Numbered from the stretch's first letter, positions 8,783 through 16,526 are shown. The stretch is 64,000 nucleotides of DNA from Agromyces protaetiae (GCF_030866785.1 NZ_CP133018.1:4092001-4156000), one strand, 5' to 3'. A program made the numbers and translations. The notes: generated by a model not told the origin, from the sequence alone.

Positions 8783-8794
8783 ATGTTCGGGGGC

Positions 8795-8931
8795 CTGCGG
8801 AATGTGGGGGTCGACCCTGCGAGATTTGGGAGTTCAGGCCTGCGAAATTTGGTAGTTCATGGCTGCGAAATTTGGTAGTTCATGGCTGCGAAATTTGGTA
8901 GTTCATGGCTGCGAAATTTGGTAGTTCGGCC
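8795..8931. repeat. 23-bp tandem repeat array, about six copies
   Basis: Units start at 8795 (22 nt, diverged), 8817, 8840, 8863, 8886 and 8909. The three at 8840, 8863 and 8886 are identical: CTGCGAAATTTGGTAG followed by TTCATGG. The unit at 8909 differs only in its last four bases, that at 8817 at several places, and the outer one at 8795 at many. Copies touch directly, with no spacers. It lies just behind a terminator hairpin and in front of no recognisable gene. Confidence 0.9.
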
Positions 8932-9093
8932 CTGCGGGCCGCGGTTCATCGCGGGCGTCGCGCTCAGCACAGGCCGGCGCTCGTACACGTATGAGGACCG
9001 CCTCCACGTGATGCCGATCGATCGCCTCTGGCGACCCAACGGCCGCGCGGAGGGCATGCCCTGACCTCATTCCGGCAGGGCGCCGCACACGCA
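8932..9093. other. Intergenic stretch without a recognisable gene
   Basis: After the repeat array the + strand stays open until 9064 (a possible peptide of about 60 aa starting inside the repeats). No ribosome binding site, homologous motif or matching codon pattern supports a gene. It may be the remains of a lost gene. Nothing else was seen. Confidence 0.4.
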
Positions 9094-9126
9094 GAACGGG
9101 GCGATGCCGTGGCATCGCCCCCGTTC
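9094..9126 (-). terminator. Hairpin terminator of the LPDTG surface-protein gene
   Basis: GAACGGGGCGATGCC (9094-9108), GT, then GGCATCGCCCCCGTTC (9111-9126): a 15-bp stem with one bulged base, 24 nt past the stop of the leftward gene. Confidence 0.75.
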
Positions 9127-9150
9127 AGGGCGTTCGTCGCAGTGCTGGGA

Positions 9151-10074
9151 TCAGCGCTGCAGCGACGCGCGCGTGCGGCGCGTCACGAGGAGCGCACCGG
9201 CACCGAAGGCCAGGAGCGCGAGCGCGGTGATGCCGATGCCGAGGTCGACACCCGTGTCGGGAAGACGGTTCACGTCACCCGCCGGCGCGGCGGGGGCCGG
9301 TGCCGGGTCGACCGGGGTGGGCGCCGGCGCCGGGACCTCGACGACCTGGATCCATGCGGCGGCGATGCGACCGCCCTCGCCGTAGATGTTGACCTCGACG
9401 GTGTCGCCGGGCTGCGCGCCCTCGAGCGCCGCCGTGACCGTGCCGGCACCGTTGGAGTCGGCCTGCGTGTTGCCCCAGTCCTCGTCGATGAGCTGCTCGC
9501 CCTCGGCTTCGGTCCACCGCCACAGGAGGAACTCGTATCCGATGGGCTCGTCCGACGCGAAGCCGGCGTAGGTCGCCGTGATTCCGGCGGCGATCTCGGC
9601 GGCGGTGAGCTCGCCGGGCGCGGTGACCGAGGCGCCCTCGGTGATCGTCAGCGTGACGGGGTTCGACACGAGCCACTGCGGAGTGCCGACGTTCTGGGCC
9701 ACCGACACGGTGTAGATCGGGTAGCCGTTGGCGTCCGGCGCCTGGGTGGGCACGCGCGGGTCGATCACGGCCTCGAACGTGCCCTCCGAGGTGATGTCGA
9801 CGTCGTCGAAGAAGATCCCGCCGCCGCCGTTCTCACCGCTCGCGCCGATCGAGAGGGACGCGGTCGGGAACTCCGGGTCGAACCCGTATCCGGTGACGGT
9901 GAACCCGCCGAGCCAGTCCCCGGCGGGGAACGTGGTCTGGCTGAGCTCGATGGTGGGCTGGTCCTGTTCGATCGGTTCGGCGGCGGCCGGCGAGGCGGCG
10001 ACGAGGCCGCCGAGGGTGAGGGCCCCGGCGGCGACGAGCGCGCCGGCGCGGAGGCGAAGGGCAGAGTGAGCCAA
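9151..10074 (-). CDS. Secreted LPxTG-anchored surface protein of unknown function
   Basis: 307 aa from a TTG start at 10074, chosen because AAGGA sits 7 nt before it and the signal peptide ('LRLRAGALVAAGALTLGGLVAASPAAAEP') follows at once. The mature part is Thr/Gly-rich with Ig-like repeats ('TVTGYGFDPEFPTASLSIG', 'LTAAEIAAGITATYAGF', 'GDTVEVNIYGEGGRIAAAWI'). A Pro/Ala linker precedes LPDTG (271-275), a hydrophobic segment and 'RRTRASLQR': a complete sorting signal. The sortase is not in the window. The role is unknown; a cell-surface or adhesion protein is likely. Confidence 0.85.
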   Translation of the reverse strand: MAHSALRLRAGALVAAGALTLGGLVAASPAAAEPIEQDQPTIELSQTTFPAGDWLGGFTVTGYGFDPEFPTASLSIGASGENGGGGIFFDDVDITSEGTFEAVIDPRVPTQAPDANGYPIYTVSVAQNVGTPQWLVSNPVTLTITEGASVTAPGELTAAEIAAGITATYAGFASDEPIGYEFLLWRWTEAEGEQLIDEDWGNTQADSNGAGTVTAALEGAQPGDTVEVNIYGEGGRIAAAWIQVVEVPAPAPTPVDPAPAPAAPAGDVNRLPDTGVDLGIGITALALLAFGAGALLVTRRTRASLQR

Positions 10075-10145
10075 GGGTGGATCCTTCGTTCGGTAGGGAA
10101 ACGGACACGATGGCCCGCAAACGTGCTGCTCCGAGGCTATCCCAA

Positions 10146-10158
10146 AACGGAAACCGTT
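10146..10158. promoter_or_regulatory. Short inverted repeat upstream of the LPDTG gene
   Basis: AACGG, AAA, CCGTT, about 75 nt upstream of the TTG start. It could be an operator for the leftward gene; its short length makes chance plausible. Confidence 0.3.
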
Positions 10159-10227
10159 CTCCATGGGGATGACTCCCCACGTCGCCGATGTGCTCGGCGG
10201 TCGAGCCCGGCATGACACCATCGAGCC

Positions 10228-10608
10228 ATGGCCGCCTGGATCCGACGCACGCTCTGGATCGCGTTCGCGCTCACCCTCCTGCTCCAGCTGGTCGTCCTCT
10301 ACGTGCCGTCCGCACCTGCCGGACCGGGGATTCCCGGCTTCGACAAGCTCGTCCACACGGGGGTGTTCCTGCTGCCCGCCGCACTCGGAGTGGTCGCGGG
10401 CATTCGTGCCGCCTGGCTCGCCGCAGGTCTCGCGGTGCACGCGGTCGTCTCCGAGCTCGTGCAACTGACTCTGCTGCCCGCGCGAGCGGGTGACGTCTGG
10501 GATGTGGTCGCCGACCTCGTCGGCGTCGCGCTCGGCACAGCGCTCGGCCTCGCCGTGCGACATCGGATCCGCGCACGCGCCTCCGCGGCCGCGGTCCGCG
10601 ACGCCTAG
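10228..10608 (+). CDS. VanZ-like integral membrane protein
   Basis: 126 aa, ATG 10228, with no Shine-Dalgarno sequence. About four membrane segments: 'TLWIAFALTLLLQLVVLYV', 'GVFLLPAALGVVAGI', 'AAWLAAGLAVHAVVSELVQL' and 'VVADLVGVALGTALGLAV'. The pattern 'HAVVSELVQL...RAGDVWDVVADLVGVALG' is the conserved core of the VanZ family (His, Glu, Gln, then Arg, Asp and Asp in the loop). VanZ proteins affect teicoplanin resistance in enterococci; most homologues have no known function. The GNAT gene follows 9 nt later. Confidence 0.85.
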   Translation: MAAWIRRTLWIAFALTLLLQLVVLYVPSAPAGPGIPGFDKLVHTGVFLLPAALGVVAGIRAAWLAAGLAVHAVVSELVQLTLLPARAGDVWDVVADLVGVALGTALGLAVRHRIRARASAAAVRDA

Positions 10609-10617
10609 GCTGGCGCG

Positions 10618-11061
10618 GTGCCCATCGAACTGCGTCGTGCCGCCGTCACCGAGATGGATCCGGCGACGCTCTACCGTCTGCTCTGGCTGCGGGTGTCGGT
10701 GTTCGTCGTCGAACAGCGAGCCGCGTACGCCGAACTCGACGGGCGCGACCTCGAGTCCGGCGCCGAGCTCCTGTGGGCGGAGGAGGAGGGACACGTGCTC
10801 TCCACCGCACGCGTGCTGCGCGAGCCGGACGCGCTGCGTATCGGGCGCGTGGCCACCGCGCCCGAGGCGCGGAGCCGCGGGGTCGCCTCGGCCATCATGC
10901 GGGCTGCGGTCGAGCGGTGCGACGAGATCGGCCCGGGCCTCCCGATCCTGCTCGACGCGCAGGAGCACCTCGTCGACTGGTACGCCCGTTTCGGATTCGT
11001 CGCCGAGGGCGAGCGGCACTTCGAGGACGGCATTCCGCACCGTGTGATGCGCCGTCCCTGA
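10618..11061 (+). CDS. ElaA-family GNAT N-acetyltransferase
   Basis: 147 aa from GTG 10618. TAGGCT at 10606-10611 ends 6 nt before the start, so a leaderless transcript is likely. ElaA features are 'LYRLLWLRVSVFVVEQRAAY', 'ELDGRDLE', the acetyl-CoA loop 'IGRVATAPEARSRGVASAIM' and 'WYARFGFVAEGERHFEDGIPH'. Substrate unknown. Its last codons form half of a 22-bp palindrome shared with the convergent XRE gene. Confidence 0.88.
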   Translation: MPIELRRAAVTEMDPATLYRLLWLRVSVFVVEQRAAYAELDGRDLESGAELLWAEEEGHVLSTARVLREPDALRIGRVATAPEARSRGVASAIMRAAVERCDEIGPGLPILLDAQEHLVDWYARFGFVAEGERHFEDGIPHRVMRRP

Positions 11062-11073
11062 CGTCAGGGACGG
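11052..11073. terminator. Perfect 22-bp palindrome holding two convergent stop codons
   Basis: Core GTCCCTGAC / GTCAGGGAC (11054-11071), extended by CC and GG on each side. It contains the stop of the GNAT gene (11059-11061) and that of the XRE gene (11064-11066), so both proteins end in Arg-Pro-stop. It should form a hairpin in both transcripts. Confidence 0.65.
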
Positions 11074-11333
11074 CCGTCGGCCGCGAGCCGCTCGGCGAGC
11101 GGGCGCACCGCGGCCCTGGCCAGGATCTCGGCGGGCTCCAGGTCGAGTGCGACCGCGATCTGGTAGAGCGCGGGCACCGGGATGGCGCGCTGGTTGTAGA
11201 AATACCGGAGCATGGTGGAGCGATTGAGTTCGGACCGATGCACCAGCTCTTCGATCGTCATCCCCGAATCCTGCCGCGCGACGCGGAGTTCGAACGCGAC
11301 GGCGCCGTTGAAGTCTGCAGCGGCTGGGATCAC
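11064..11333 (-). CDS. Small XRE-type helix-turn-helix regulator
   Basis: 89 aa from GTG 11333. TACACT (11341-11346) ends 7 nt before it, fitting a leaderless mRNA. The helix-turn-helix is 'DSGMTIEELVHRSELNRSTMLRYFYNQRAIPVPALYQIAVALDLEPAEIL', a lambda-repressor-type fold with the typical C-terminal pattern 'ALDLEPAEIL'. Longer frames upstream would run through the operators and are unlikely. Two 19-bp near-palindromes lie between it and the divergent TetR gene, so it may control itself and its neighbour. Confidence 0.82.
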   Translation of the reverse strand: MIPAAADFNGAVAFELRVARQDSGMTIEELVHRSELNRSTMLRYFYNQRAIPVPALYQIAVALDLEPAEILARAAVRPLAERLAADGRP

Positions 11334-11351
11334 GTAACCGAGTGTAGCAAT

Positions 11352-11370
11352 TTGCACATCAGTATCGCAT
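11352..11370. promoter_or_regulatory. Operator copy 1 in XRE/TetR divergent region
   Basis: TTGCACATCAGTATCGCAT, an imperfect palindrome close to the -10 box of the XRE gene (TACACT on the minus strand, 11341-11346). It matches copy 2 at 11400-11418 at 15 of 19 positions. Confidence 0.6.
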
Positions 11371-11392
11371 TCCCCGAGCGGACCCAATCGGC

Positions 11393-11418
11393 TACAATGT
11401 TGCGTATCAGTATTGCAA
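11393..11418 (+). promoter_or_regulatory. TetR-gene promoter -10 and operator copy 2
   Basis: TACAAT (11393-11398) is a good -10 for the rightward TetR gene. Directly after it lies TTGCGTATCAGTATTGCAA (11400-11418), the second and more symmetric operator copy; a bound repressor would cover the transcription start. Centre-to-centre distance between copies is 48 bp. Confidence 0.6.
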
Positions 11419-11447
11419 TCCGCCTCCCGCCAAGTTAGGATCTCCGT

Positions 11448-12122
11448 GTGGGGACCAACGACCACCGAATCGCCAGAGACCGTATGTCACAACCAAGAGG
11501 CCGTATGCCGCGCTACCGCAAACAAACGCGCAGCAGACTCATTCAGATCGCCGCGCGCGAGTTCGATCGTGTCGGCTATCCCAAAGCATCGCTGTCCGCC
11601 GTCTGCCGCCAGGCAGGACTGACGACGGGTGCGCTGTATCACTACTTCGACTCGAAGAGCGAGCTCGCGGGCGCCATCCTTGACGATCACATGGAGCGCA
11701 TCGAGACCATGTCCGACGAGGTGCGCTCGACGACCCGGTCGTCGGTCGAACGGCTCGTGTACTTCATGGCCGCCCTCAGCGCGCTGCTCACCGAGGATTA
11801 TCTGGTCCGAGCCGCGTCTCGTCTGGCGGTCGATCGAACCGTCGCCGAGTCGTCCGACCTGTTCGTCCCGTGGGCCGAGATCGCCACGGCGCTCGTCAAC
11901 GACGGCGACATGGCCGAGTCGACGTACTCCGTCGATACCGAACGGCTCGGTTCGTTCGCCACCTCGATCGTCATCGGCGCCTGGTTCGTCATGGACCCGA
12001 TCGATCCGGCGGCACGCGAGCGGCTGATCGGCCAGATGTGTGCCGCGTTGCTGATCGGGGCGTTGCGAGTCGAAGACCGCGAGCACGCACGCGCCGCCAT
12101 CGAACGGGCCTTCGGCTGCTGA
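11448..12122 (+). CDS. TetR-family regulator resembling gamma-butyrolactone receptors
   Basis: 224 aa from GTG 11448, with AGGA at 11437-11440; ATG 11484 is an alternative. The DNA-binding part 'RLIQIAAREFDRVGYPKASL' then 'SAVCRQAGLTTGALYHYFDSKSELAGAIL' has the spacing and wording of the ArpA/ScbR group, although only in the N-terminal part. The ligand-binding half ('SVERLVYFMAALSALLTEDYLVRAASRLAVD') is all-helical. No synthase of the AfsA type is nearby, so a real butyrolactone role is speculation. It faces the XRE gene across shared operators. Confidence 0.82.
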   Translation: MGTNDHRIARDRMSQPRGRMPRYRKQTRSRLIQIAAREFDRVGYPKASLSAVCRQAGLTTGALYHYFDSKSELAGAILDDHMERIETMSDEVRSTTRSSVERLVYFMAALSALLTEDYLVRAASRLAVDRTVAESSDLFVPWAEIATALVNDGDMAESTYSVDTERLGSFATSIVIGAWFVMDPIDPAARERLIGQMCAALLIGALRVEDREHARAAIERAFGC

Positions 12123-12132
12123 CCCACGCCCT

Positions 12133-12159
12133 CGCCGCCCGGGTTCGGCCCGGGCGGCG
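12133..12159 (+). terminator. Terminator after TetR-like gene
   Basis: CGCCGCCCGGG (12133-12143), loop TTCGG, CCCGGGCGGCG (12149-12159), with further pairing of CCCACG and CGTGGG outside. Strong and directly behind the stop codon. Confidence 0.8.
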
Positions 12160-12220
12160 TGGGTTACGGTGAACGCGCGGCGTCACGGCAGCGCTGCACC
12201 GGACCCCGGGCGGAGGCGAC

Positions 12221-13123
12221 GTGTTCGATCAGCGCAGACTCGAGATCCTCCGCGCGTTCGCGCGGCACAAGACCATGACTGCGGCTGCCGAGAGCCTGTT
12301 CATGTCCACATCGGGCGTGAGCCAGCAGCTCGCCATCCTCGAACGCGAGGCGGGCGTCGAACTGATCAGCAGGGCGGGCCGCCGTGCCGCGCTGACCGAC
12401 GCCGGGCGCGCACTCGCGGCGCACGCCGACCGCATCGCCGCCGAGTCCGAGGCGGCGGCGGTGAGCATGCGCCGGTACGGCAGCACGCTCCAGGGCACCG
12501 TGCGGTTGAGCGCGTTCCCGAGCTTCTGCGCGACCGTCGTGCCGGCCGTCGTCGGCGACCTGAGACCACGCTTCCCAGAACTGTCCCTGGAGATCTCCGA
12601 CCTCGAACCACGTCAGAGTCTGAGCGCGCTGCGCGACGGCACGGTCGATCTCGCGGTGATCGACGATCTCAACCCCTTCGATGGCACGGGGCTCGACACC
12701 GAACTCCTGGCGACCGACGAGCTGCTGCTCTGTCTGCCGACCGCACGGGCCGGCGTCTCCGGCTCAGCGGTTCGCATCGATGAGCTACGCGACGCTCGGT
12801 GGGTGCTCGACGGCAGCCAGGCCGTCTTCGACGGGTACCTGCATCAGTTGTGCGAGCGGCACGGGTTCAGCCCCGACATCGTCGCGCGCTGCAGCAACGT
12901 CACGGTGACGCTCGCGCTCGTCGAGGCCTTCGACGGCGTGGCGCTCGTCAGCGGCATGCAGACCCGGCACTCGCGGTTCGCGGTCGCCGCGCGCACCGTG
13001 GAACCGCGGTGCGAGCGCAACGTCATCCTGGCGCGGCGCGCCAGCAGCCGGGGCTCAGCGCAGCTCGACGTGGTCGCGGCCTCACTGCGCGAGCACAGCA
13101 GCGCGCTAGTGAAGCAAAACTGA
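12221..13123 (+). CDS. LysR-family transcriptional regulator
   Basis: 300 aa from GTG 12221 with GGAGG 5 nt upstream. Winged helix: 'RRLEILRAFARHKTMTAAAESLFMSTSGVSQQLAILEREAGVELISR' (about 4-50), followed by the usual linker and an effector domain with 'DGTVDLAVIDDL' and 'EAFDGVALVSGM'. It lies 89 nt upstream of the serine dehydratase gene in the same direction, so it may activate it in response to an amino acid; this is inference. Confidence 0.9.
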   Translation: MFDQRRLEILRAFARHKTMTAAAESLFMSTSGVSQQLAILEREAGVELISRAGRRAALTDAGRALAAHADRIAAESEAAAVSMRRYGSTLQGTVRLSAFPSFCATVVPAVVGDLRPRFPELSLEISDLEPRQSLSALRDGTVDLAVIDDLNPFDGTGLDTELLATDELLLCLPTARAGVSGSAVRIDELRDARWVLDGSQAVFDGYLHQLCERHGFSPDIVARCSNVTVTLALVEAFDGVALVSGMQTRHSRFAVAARTVEPRCERNVILARRASSRGSAQLDVVAASLREHSSALVKQN

Positions 13124-13212
13124 ACAACGCCTTGAGAATTCCGGCCTGGTTCTTGGAGTCCGCCGGTGGTTGAGTGAGTTCCGCTTCACGATCGAGGAGG
13201 TTCGCGGCTCTC

Positions 13213-14598
13213 ATGCTCAGCGCATTGGACATGTTCTCCATCGGCATCGGCCCATCGTCCTCCCACACGGTCGGCCCGATGCGGGCCGGGCGCACGTTCG
13301 CGACGAACCTCGCCTCGGCGGGTCTACTCGACCGGGTCGCTCGAATCCGTGTCGACCTGTTCGGCTCGCTCGGGGCGACAGGCCGCGGTCACGGCAGCGA
13401 CACGGCCGTGGTACTCGGGCTGCTCGGTGAACAGCCCGAGACGGTCGACGTCGACGAGGTCGAGCGCACCGTCGCCGAGATCCGGCGCCGGGGCGTCCTC
13501 CGACTCGCCGGCACCCACGAGGTCGAGTTCGACTGGGCGACCGACCTGACGCTGCACCTGCGCCGATCGCTCCCGGCGCATCCGAACGCCATGACGTTCA
13601 CCGCGAGCGACGCCGACGGGCAGGTGCTCGCCGAACGCACCTGCTACTCGGTCGGCGGGGGCTTCGTCCTCGACGAGACCGAGATGGATGCGCCGCCCGT
13701 CGGCCCCGAGGCATCCGTGCCGTTCCCCTTCGCGAGCGCCGACGAGCTGCTGCGCCTCTGCGCGACGCACGGTCTCTCGATCAGCGAGCTCATGTGGCAG
13801 AACGAGCTCGCCCGGCGGCCCGAGTCCGAGCTCCGAGCCCAGCTGCTGCGCATCTGGCGCGCCATGCAGGAGTGCGTGGAACGCGGCTGCACCCGACCCG
13901 ACGGTGTGCTGCCCGGCGGCCTCGAGGTGCGGCGCCGCGCGCCGCGCCTGTATGCCGAGCTGCACGCCGGGGCCGGTGACGGGTCAGCCGCGGCGGGTGA
14001 CCCGCTGCACGCACTCGAATGGGTGAACCTCTACGCGCTCGCGGTGAACGAGGAGAACGCGTCGGGTGGGCGGGTGGTGACCGCGCCGACGAACGGCGCG
14101 GCCGGCATCATCCCGGCCGTGCTGCACTACTACGTCGCCTTCGTGCCGGGCGCCTCCGAGGACGACGTGATCCGGTTCCTGCTGACCGCGGCGGCCGTCG
14201 GCATCCTGTTCAAGTCGAATGCCTCGATCTCGGGAGCCGAGGTGGGCTGCCAGGGCGAGGTCGGGTCGGCCTGTTCGATGGCGGCTGCGGGCCTCGCCGA
14301 GGTGCTGGACGCGACGCCGGCCCAGGTCGAGAACGCGGCGGAGATCGGCATCGAGCACAATCTGGGCCTCACGTGCGATCCGATCGGCGGCCTCGTGCAG
14401 ATCCCGTGCATCGAGCGGAACGCGATTGCGAGCACGAAGGCGATCAACGCGGCACGGATGGCCCTGCGCGGCGACGGCACCCACCGCGTGTCGCTCGATC
14501 AGGCGATCGCGACGATGCGCGAGACCGGTGCCGACATGCACGACAAGTACAAGGAGACCTCGCGCGGCGGCCTCGCGGTCAACGTCGTCGCCTGCTGA
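13213..14598 (+). CDS. sdaA: L-serine dehydratase, single-chain iron-sulfur type
   Basis: 461 aa from ATG 13213; AGGAGG (13195-13200) is a little far upstream (12 nt). The beta domain starts with '[19 protein letters not shown]', the serine-binding signature. The alpha domain has 'NAAGAAG'-like '[15 protein letters not shown]', '[22 protein letters not shown]' and '[20 protein letters not shown]', which carries cysteines of the [4Fe-4S] cluster. Length is usual for SdaA. The enzyme converts L-serine to pyruvate and ammonia. A LysR gene precedes it. Confidence 0.96.
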   Translation: MLSALDMFSIGIGPSSSHTVGPMRAGRTFATNLASAGLLDRVARIRVDLFGSLGATGRGHGSDTAVVLGLLGEQPETVDVDEVERTVAEIRRRGVLRLAGTHEVEFDWATDLTLHLRRSLPAHPNAMTFTASDADGQVLAERTCYSVGGGFVLDETEMDAPPVGPEASVPFPFASADELLRLCATHGLSISELMWQNELARRPESELRAQLLRIWRAMQECVERGCTRPDGVLPGGLEVRRRAPRLYAELHAGAGDGSAAAGDPLHALEWVNLYALAVNEENASGGRVVTAPTNGAAGIIPAVLHYYVAFVPGASEDDVIRFLLTAAAVGILFKSNASISGAEVGCQGEVGSACSMAAAGLAEVLDATPAQVENAAEIGIEHNLGLTCDPIGGLVQIPCIERNAIASTKAINAARMALRGDGTHRVSLDQAIATMRETGADMHDKYKETSRGGLAVNVVAC

Positions 14599-14628
14599 CG
14601 GCCCGCGGCGTCCCGCGCCGCCGGCGCC

Positions 14629-14683
14629 CAGCGCCCGCAGCGCTCAGCGCCCGCAGCGCCCAGCGCCCGCAGCGCTCAGCGCC
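14629..14683. repeat. 16-bp tandem repeat, about 3.5 copies
   Basis: Unit CAGCGCCCGCAGCGCT with the last base alternating T/C/T, at 14629, 14645 and 14661, then a 7-nt partial. It lies between convergent sdaA and the TauE gene and reaches the stop codon of the latter (14676-14678). Confidence 0.85.
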
Positions 14684-15485
14684 GGCGGCGCGATCTGACG
14701 TGCTTCACGACCAGCTGGGCCGCGACGCCTGCGAGCAGGACCGAGAAGGTCACGTTCGACCAGAACGGCGAGATCACGGTCGCGGTGAGCAGCCCGAGCG
14801 GCGACGCCACGCACGCGGCGAGACCGACGACGACCGCCGCGCGCAGGTCGACGTTGCGTCGCCGGGTGTTCCCGATCGTCGCCGAGATTGAGCCGGGCAC
14901 CATCATGAGCAGCGACGTGCCCTTCGCGATGAGGTCGCTCGCCCCGAAGAAGAACATCAGCACGGGCACCACGATGATGCCGCCGCCCACACCCAGGAGC
15001 CCCGAGAGGATGCCGGTGATCAGACCGGTGAGCACGAGCGCGGCCCCGGTCCACAGGTCGATGGCGATCTCGGCGTCGCGCTGCGGCACCGACAGCCAGA
15101 GGTTGACCATGACGACCACGAGGAACGCCACGAACATCCAGAACAGCACGTCCTTCGGCAGGCGGGCGAGCAGATAGGTGCCGAGCTGTGCCCCCGCGAC
15201 GATGCCGATCGCGAGCATGAGCCCCGCGAGCCAGTCGATGTTGCCCGAGATGGCGTACCCGGTGGCTCCGACGATCGAGGTCGGCAGGATCGCCGCGACC
15301 GACGTGCCCGCCGCGAGCCGCTGGTCGAGCCCGAGCATGAGCAGCATGGGCACCACGATGATGCCGCCGCCGACCCCGAACAGTCCCGAGAGGTACCCGG
15401 CCGCGATCCCGAGCAGGATGAGCGAGATGATCGCCGGCCTGGGCCGGGACATCTCCGTCGGGGGCTCCATTGACGAGCGGGTCAT
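14676..15485 (-). CDS. TauE/SafE-family anion permease
   Basis: 269 aa, ATG 15485, overlapping the stop of the FadR-type regulator gene by 4 bp (ATGA). About eight membrane segments in two homologous halves, each with the family's glycine-rich motif: 'SGLFGVGGGIIVVPMLLMLG' (about 34-53) and 'SGLLGVGGGIIVVPVLMFFFG'. Members export sulfite, sulfoacetate or other organic anions. Coupling to the regulator means its ligand is probably the same as the regulator's effector. The tail is very basic ('RSRRRR'). Confidence 0.9.
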   Translation of the reverse strand: MTRSSMEPPTEMSRPRPAIISLILLGIAAGYLSGLFGVGGGIIVVPMLLMLGLDQRLAAGTSVAAILPTSIVGATGYAISGNIDWLAGLMLAIGIVAGAQLGTYLLARLPKDVLFWMFVAFLVVVMVNLWLSVPQRDAEIAIDLWTGAALVLTGLITGILSGLLGVGGGIIVVPVLMFFFGASDLIAKGTSLLMMVPGSISATIGNTRRRNVDLRAAVVVGLAACVASPLGLLTATVISPFWSNVTFSVLLAGVAAQLVVKHVRSRRRR

Positions 15486-16381
15486 GGTCGTCGGTCTCCA
15501 TTCCTGGGGTCGCGCGTGTCTCGGACGTTGCGCTCGGCGACAGTCTGGACGGATGCCTCGGCGACAGCCTCGGCGGATGCCTCGGCGACAGCCTCGGCGG
15601 ATGCCTCCGCGGCCGCTGCGCCGGTCGGCACCCCGGTCGGCACCCCGGTCGGCACCCCGGTCGTCGATGCCGCGCGCAGCGCTTCGCGCAGCACGCTCTC
15701 GACGTGCGCCCTGGCCTCGGTCTCTGCGCGTTCGCCGTCGTGTGCGGCGATCGCCTCGAAGATGCGCCGGTGGGCGGCGCTCGACGCGTGGCGCCGCTCG
15801 GGGGACTGCAGCGACCGGCGGCGGCTCGGTGCGATCTCGGTCGCGATGAGCTCGGTGAGCTGGGTGAGCAGCGGATTGTGGGTGTACACGGCAATGGCGT
15901 GGTGGAACGCGCGGTCGAGGTCGGCGTAGCGCTCGAGGTCGGTCTCGGCCTCCATCTCCGCGACGAGCGCGCGGAGCTGTTCGGTGTCACGCGGGGTCAC
16001 GCGTGCGGCGGCGAGGGCCGCGATGGGCGGCTCGATCACCGCGCGGAGCTCCATGATCCGGGCGAGCTCCATGACCCCGTCTGCGCCGGCTCCCGTCATG
16101 AGCGCGGAGATCGCATCGCCGGTGTGCCCGCCGCGCTGGGCCGGCGCGAGCACGATCGTGCCGCGACCCGGCTTGCGGTCGATCAGTCCGCGCGCCTGCA
16201 GCTCGTGCAGCGCCTGCCGGACCGAGACCCGGGAGACACCGAGCAGTTCGCACAGCTCGGGCTCGCTCGGGAGGCGGTCACCGGGGCGGAGCTGACCCTC
16301 GAGGATGCGCCGTTCGAGATCGAGCGAGAGCCGGTCGGGTACGGAGAGCGCCGGCGAGCGCCGAAGCGACGACCATTCCAT
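15482..16381 (-). CDS. FadR-subfamily GntR regulator with repetitive C-terminal tail
   Basis: 299 aa, ATG 16381 preceded by AGGA. N-terminal winged helix ('LPSEPELCELLGVSRVSVRQALHELQARGLIDRKPGRGTIV' region), then an FCD all-helical effector domain with metal-type residues ('DLDRAFHHAIAVYTHNP', 'AAHRRIFEAIAAHDGERAETEARAHVESV'). After residue 240 comes an unusual low-complexity tail: three copies of Gly-Val-Pro-Thr and then repeats of Ala-Glu-Ala-Ser. It probably controls itself and the TauE gene through the palindrome at 16500-16526. Confidence 0.88.
   Translation of the reverse strand: MEWSSLRRSPALSVPDRLSLDLERRILEGQLRPGDRLPSEPELCELLGVSRVSVRQALHELQARGLIDRKPGRGTIVLAPAQRGGHTGDAISALMTGAGADGVMELARIMELRAVIEPPIAALAAARVTPRDTEQLRALVAEMEAETDLERYADLDRAFHHAIAVYTHNPLLTQLTELIATEIAPSRRRSLQSPERRHASSAAHRRIFEAIAAHDGERAETEARAHVESVLREALRAASTTGVPTGVPTGVPTGAAAAEASAEAVAEASAEAVAEASVQTVAERNVRDTRDPRNGDRRP
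15551..15656. repeat. Two minisatellites inside the FadR-type regulator gene
   Basis: A 24-bp unit beginning GGATGCCTCGGCGACAGC is repeated at 15551 and 15575 with a shorter third start at 15599. A 12-bp unit CCGGTCGGCACC is repeated exactly three times at 15621, 15633 and 15645. Both unit lengths are multiples of three, so copy number can change without frameshift. Confidence 0.85.
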
Positions 16382-16499
16382 GTGCGTTCCTGACGACGAG
16401 GGGCCGGCGTCGCACAGGGGCGGTCGCCCGGTGGGGCGCGACCCCGCGATGACGTGACATTCGAACAGCGCTGCGGAAGCCTGCCGCAGCGCGTCCATC

Positions 16500-16526
16500 T
16501 TGACGGTTTGTCCTACAAACTGTCAA
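16500..16526 (-). promoter_or_regulatory. Operator/promoter for FadR-type regulator and TauE genes
   Basis: TTGACGGTTTGT, CCT, ACAAACTGTCAA: 11 of 12 pairs. The core TTGTCCTACAA fits the FadR-subfamily operator pattern TNGTNNNACNA. Read leftward it supplies a perfect -35, TTGACA (16521-16526), with CAAGAT 18 nt on as a weak -10. It lies 119 nt upstream of the regulator ATG, so autoregulation is likely. Confidence 0.65.

Noticed and set aside
8795..8931. Possible CRISPR array
   Set aside because: The repeats touch each other without spacers and no cas gene is near.
8882..9064. Possible small gene of 60 aa
   Set aside because: It starts inside the tandem repeats, has no ribosome site and no recognisable motif.
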